This document shows positions 62,387-64,000 of a DNA stretch of 64,000 nucleotides, one piece after another; position 1 is the first letter of the stretch, and every line of letters begins with the position of its first letter. The translations under genes were made by a program, and so were the position numbers. This stretch comes from Chryseolinea serpens (GTDB taxonomy: Bacteria; Bacteroidota; Bacteroidia; Cytophagales; Cyclobacteriaceae), in NCBI RefSeq assembly GCF_900129725.1, contig NZ_FQWQ01000001.1:2728001-2792000 (forward strand), given 5' to 3'. The notes beneath the pieces were generated by a model that ran no database searches, had not been told where the DNA came from, and saw nothing but the letters and a program-made list of their open reading frames with translations.

Positions 62387-62725
62387 TTCCCAACAACGTC
62401 TTCCGTGACTGACTGGATACATGCGTTCTCACTCTATTCTTCCCTAACCACCCGCCGAAAAATTACATTATCTTCTGACAGACAACAACGGATTCAATCG
62501 TTGTAATCGCCGTCGAGCGGATCAAATGCCAGAAATAGATCAGATTTTTTATTAGGAATTCCTTATTAAGATTTCAAATCACAAAAAGAATTCGTTTTTT
62601 TGATCGTTGGCAATTCGCCGCCGCGATAGGCATTAGGATAAAATTTTAATCGGCGTTGCCAAACCTAGGTTCAATTTCAGTTTGTTACCAATCAGTTTAT
62701 TTTGTCCACAATACAATATCCTTTT
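62387..62725. other. Intergenic region before the surface-protein gene
   Basis: No gene or convincing promoter is seen in these 339 bases. Two short palindromes are present (ACAACG/CGTTGT near 62484-62503; AGGAATTCCT near 62555). A near-match to the -7 box (TATTTTG) lies near 62697, one base short of the consensus. Confidence 0.5.
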
Positions 62726-63637
62726 ATGAAAATTAATTTCAGCATTGTAAAATTGACCTTTTTGTGCTCGTTTCTTTGGGCCTCAAATCTCCAGGCTCAA
62801 CCCTACAGAAGTGCCCTACCCTCTCCCGGTGGCAGTGGTGACAGCGGCAACGGTGACTATGGCATCCTTCACTATCCCGCAACAGGTCAAGCCACCATCG
62901 GTGCAGAAGCACAAAGCGATAACTACGCTAATCTCAATCTCGCCAGTTTCTATGGTGGCATCCGTCGCATCTGGCAGTGGTCCAAGCGTCCATCCTCAGA
63001 CAATCACTTCCTCCGGCTCTACTATTATGGTGGAACAGGCTGGACCGGTCCATTCATAAGTGTTAATCCCACCACCAGCAGCACAGAATTCAGAGGTCAG
63101 ACAAGCTCGATCGGCGACGGCATTGTTAAGATAGCCAGCACCAACTCCAACACCTATCTGCAGATTGGCCTCAATACTGAGTATGCCTTTTTGCAAAGTC
63201 ACGTCGGAAGGCCCCTACGAATCAACGAATTGGGAAACAACGTCGTGTTGAACCTGACCGGCGGTTCAGTAGGCATTGGCACCGAAACCCTTGACGCAAA
63301 GCTCACCGTGAATGGAGACGTCCATGCAAAAGAAGTTAGGGTCAATTTGAATTCCCCAGGACCGGACTACGTGTTCGAAGAAAATTATGCCTTGCCGTCA
63401 CTAGGTGAAGTGGAGGCCTACATCACGGCCAACAAACACCTGGCCGAGGTCCCCTCCGCAGAACAAATGAAACAAAATGGCCTCAACGTGGGCGATATGA
63501 ATCTTCTCCTGCTGAAAAAAATGGAAGAAATGACCCTTTACATGATCGAAATGAAAAAAGAGATCAAGGCTTTACAAGAAGAAAACGAGAAGCTCAAAGA
63601 AGCCCCTGTGGAGAAAGTTAATAGCGCACATCATTAA
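62726..63637 (+). CDS. Secreted surface protein with C-terminal coiled coil
   Basis: 303 residues. A signal peptide (KINFSIVKLTFLCSFLWASNLQAQ) leads a beta-rich body with Gly/Ser-rich repeats (about 25-190). The segment GGSVGIGTETLDAKLTVNGDVHAKEVRVN is shared with many Bacteroidota proteins annotated as tail-fibre-like or hypothetical surface proteins. It is followed by PDYVFEENYALPSLGEVEAYITANKHLAEVPSAEQM and a C-terminal coiled coil (NLLLLKKMEEMTLYMIEMKKEIKALQEENEKLK). Probably trimeric and surface exposed. Start at 62726 (MKIN) chosen over a TTG eight codons upstream. A strong hairpin terminator follows. Confidence 0.82.
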   Translation: MKINFSIVKLTFLCSFLWASNLQAQPYRSALPSPGGSGDSGNGDYGILHYPATGQATIGAEAQSDNYANLNLASFYGGIRRIWQWSKRPSSDNHFLRLYYYGGTGWTGPFISVNPTTSSTEFRGQTSSIGDGIVKIASTNSNTYLQIGLNTEYAFLQSHVGRPLRINELGNNVVLNLTGGSVGIGTETLDAKLTVNGDVHAKEVRVNLNSPGPDYVFEENYALPSLGEVEAYITANKHLAEVPSAEQMKQNGLNVGDMNLLLLKKMEEMTLYMIEMKKEIKALQEENEKLKEAPVEKVNSAHH

Positions 63638-63775
63638 TCATCCCCCGAATCGCCAAATCGATATCGAATGTAAATTGATGGACAGTAAAATGTCCTAGCG
63701 TTCCTTTCGCAAAAAGCTTACTGTTCAACAGCTCCTAGCGATCTTTCATCCCCATTCGCCATGCATCTGGCGTCG

Positions 63776-63814
63776 AAAGTGCCCCACTGCAATGTTATTG
63801 CAGTGGGGCACTTT
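63776..63814. terminator. 18-bp perfect hairpin terminator
   Basis: AAAGTGCCCCACTGCAAT (63776-63793) and ATTGCAGTGGGGCACTTT (63797-63814) pair perfectly around a 3 nt loop, ending in TTTATCGTT on the plus strand and AAAG on the other. It lies 139 nt after the surface-protein stop and is symmetrical enough to stop transcription from both sides. Confidence 0.8.
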
Positions 63815-63839
63815 ATCGTTGTGTCTTATCCCAAAACTT

Positions 63840-64000
63840 ATGAAACCTGCAACATCACGGCTTGCCTACCGGCAAACAAAAGCTAAACTATGGCTTCCCT
63901 TTTGTACCCTGGTTATGCTTGCTCTATGGAATCAATGTTCTAAAGACCATGAGGAAATCGCCCCGCTCAGCATCGCCTCGCTATCGCCCGCACAAGGACC
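63840..64000 (+). CDS. Lipoprotein with an IPT/TIG-like domain (start only)
   Basis: An ATG at 63840 opens a frame that runs to the window edge (53 codons seen). The N-terminus is basic, then hydrophobic (KLWLPFCTLVMLALWNQC), with Cys near residue 33 as the likely lipid anchor. It is followed by KDHEE and the start IASLSPAQG, which resembles the opening strand of IPT/TIG immunoglobulin-like domains (P-x-I-x-S-x-S-P-x-x-G). Such lipoproteins in Bacteroidota often sit at SusCD-like loci. Function unknown. Confidence 0.55.
   Translation, partial: MKPATSRLAYRQTKAKLWLPFCTLVMLALWNQCSKDHEEIAPLSIASLSPAQG

Overview
This window is an ordinary-looking chromosomal segment of a Bacteroidota bacterium, most likely a Cytophagales/Chryseolinea-type soil or freshwater organism. 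The evidence is the Bacteroidota promoter signature (TTG, 19-21 bp, TAnnTTTG) upstream of several genes, a protein with a gliding-motility-type C-terminal (type IX secretion) domain, several large FtsX/MacB-type permeases without an adjacent ATPase, DUF3857 transglutaminase-like proteins, MORN-repeat proteins, a GMC oxidoreductase with its Tat subunit, and a GC content a little above 50%. I see no rRNA, tRNA, CRISPR array, prophage or insertion sequence.

Layout. Positions 1-5.7 kb: a giant thioester alpha-2-macroglobulin followed by the first codons of what is probably its penicillin-binding partner. 6.2-9.7 kb: a convergent, tail-overlapping response regulator and histidine kinase, then an MscS channel and an L,D-transpeptidase-type protein. 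9.7-16.9 kb: a leftward operon of a TPR/MORN protein and two DUF3857 transglutaminase-like proteins, one with and one without the catalytic cysteine. 17.0-21.3 kb: the aromatic amino acid operon (pheA, aminotransferase, tyrA, DAHP synthase-chorismate mutase). 21.6-28 kb: a His-rich lipoprotein, a gliding-motility-type adhesin, gcvT, a ComB-like phosphatase and a membrane acyltransferase. 28-34 kb: a tight leftward operon of DUF1080 lipoprotein, DNA glycosylase, thioesterase, MazG and amidohydrolase, plus a TPR lipoprotein. 34-41 kb: an Fe(II)/2OG oxygenase, a metallo-beta-lactamase-fold hydrolase, an AraC-Ogt fusion and an exported TldD/TldE-like pair, then a tandem non-coding repeat. 41-49 kb: GMC oxidoreductase and partner, and two FtsX-type permeases flanking a small TonB-C protein. 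49-57 kb: NUDIX and alpha/beta hydrolases, tandem MORN-TonB paralogues, a Dabb protein, a Tat sugar isomerase-like protein, a methyltransferase, a VOC protein and a divergent GlxA/AraC regulator. 57-64 kb: DUF1801, a GT3 glycogen synthase, clpB, a surface-type protein and the start of an IPT/TIG-like lipoprotein.

The most interesting signal is in front of pheA. A consensus promoter is followed by a 20-codon open frame with seven consecutive aromatic codons (Phe-Tyr-Phe-Tyr-Tyr-Phe-Phe). Then come a segment able to pair with the 5' arm of a terminator, and a GC-rich hairpin with a U-run ending 24 nt before the pheA start. This reads as a complete ribosome-mediated transcription attenuator sensing both Phe and Tyr, and it fits an operon that makes both. 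Second in interest are two direct-repeat boxes (paired CGACA half-sites 22 bp apart) in the control region between the VOC gene and the divergent AraC-type regulator. Third is a two-copy palindromic repeat of about 262 bp at 40.4-40.9 kb.

All functional names come from motif recognition by eye. No database search or folding calculation was run.
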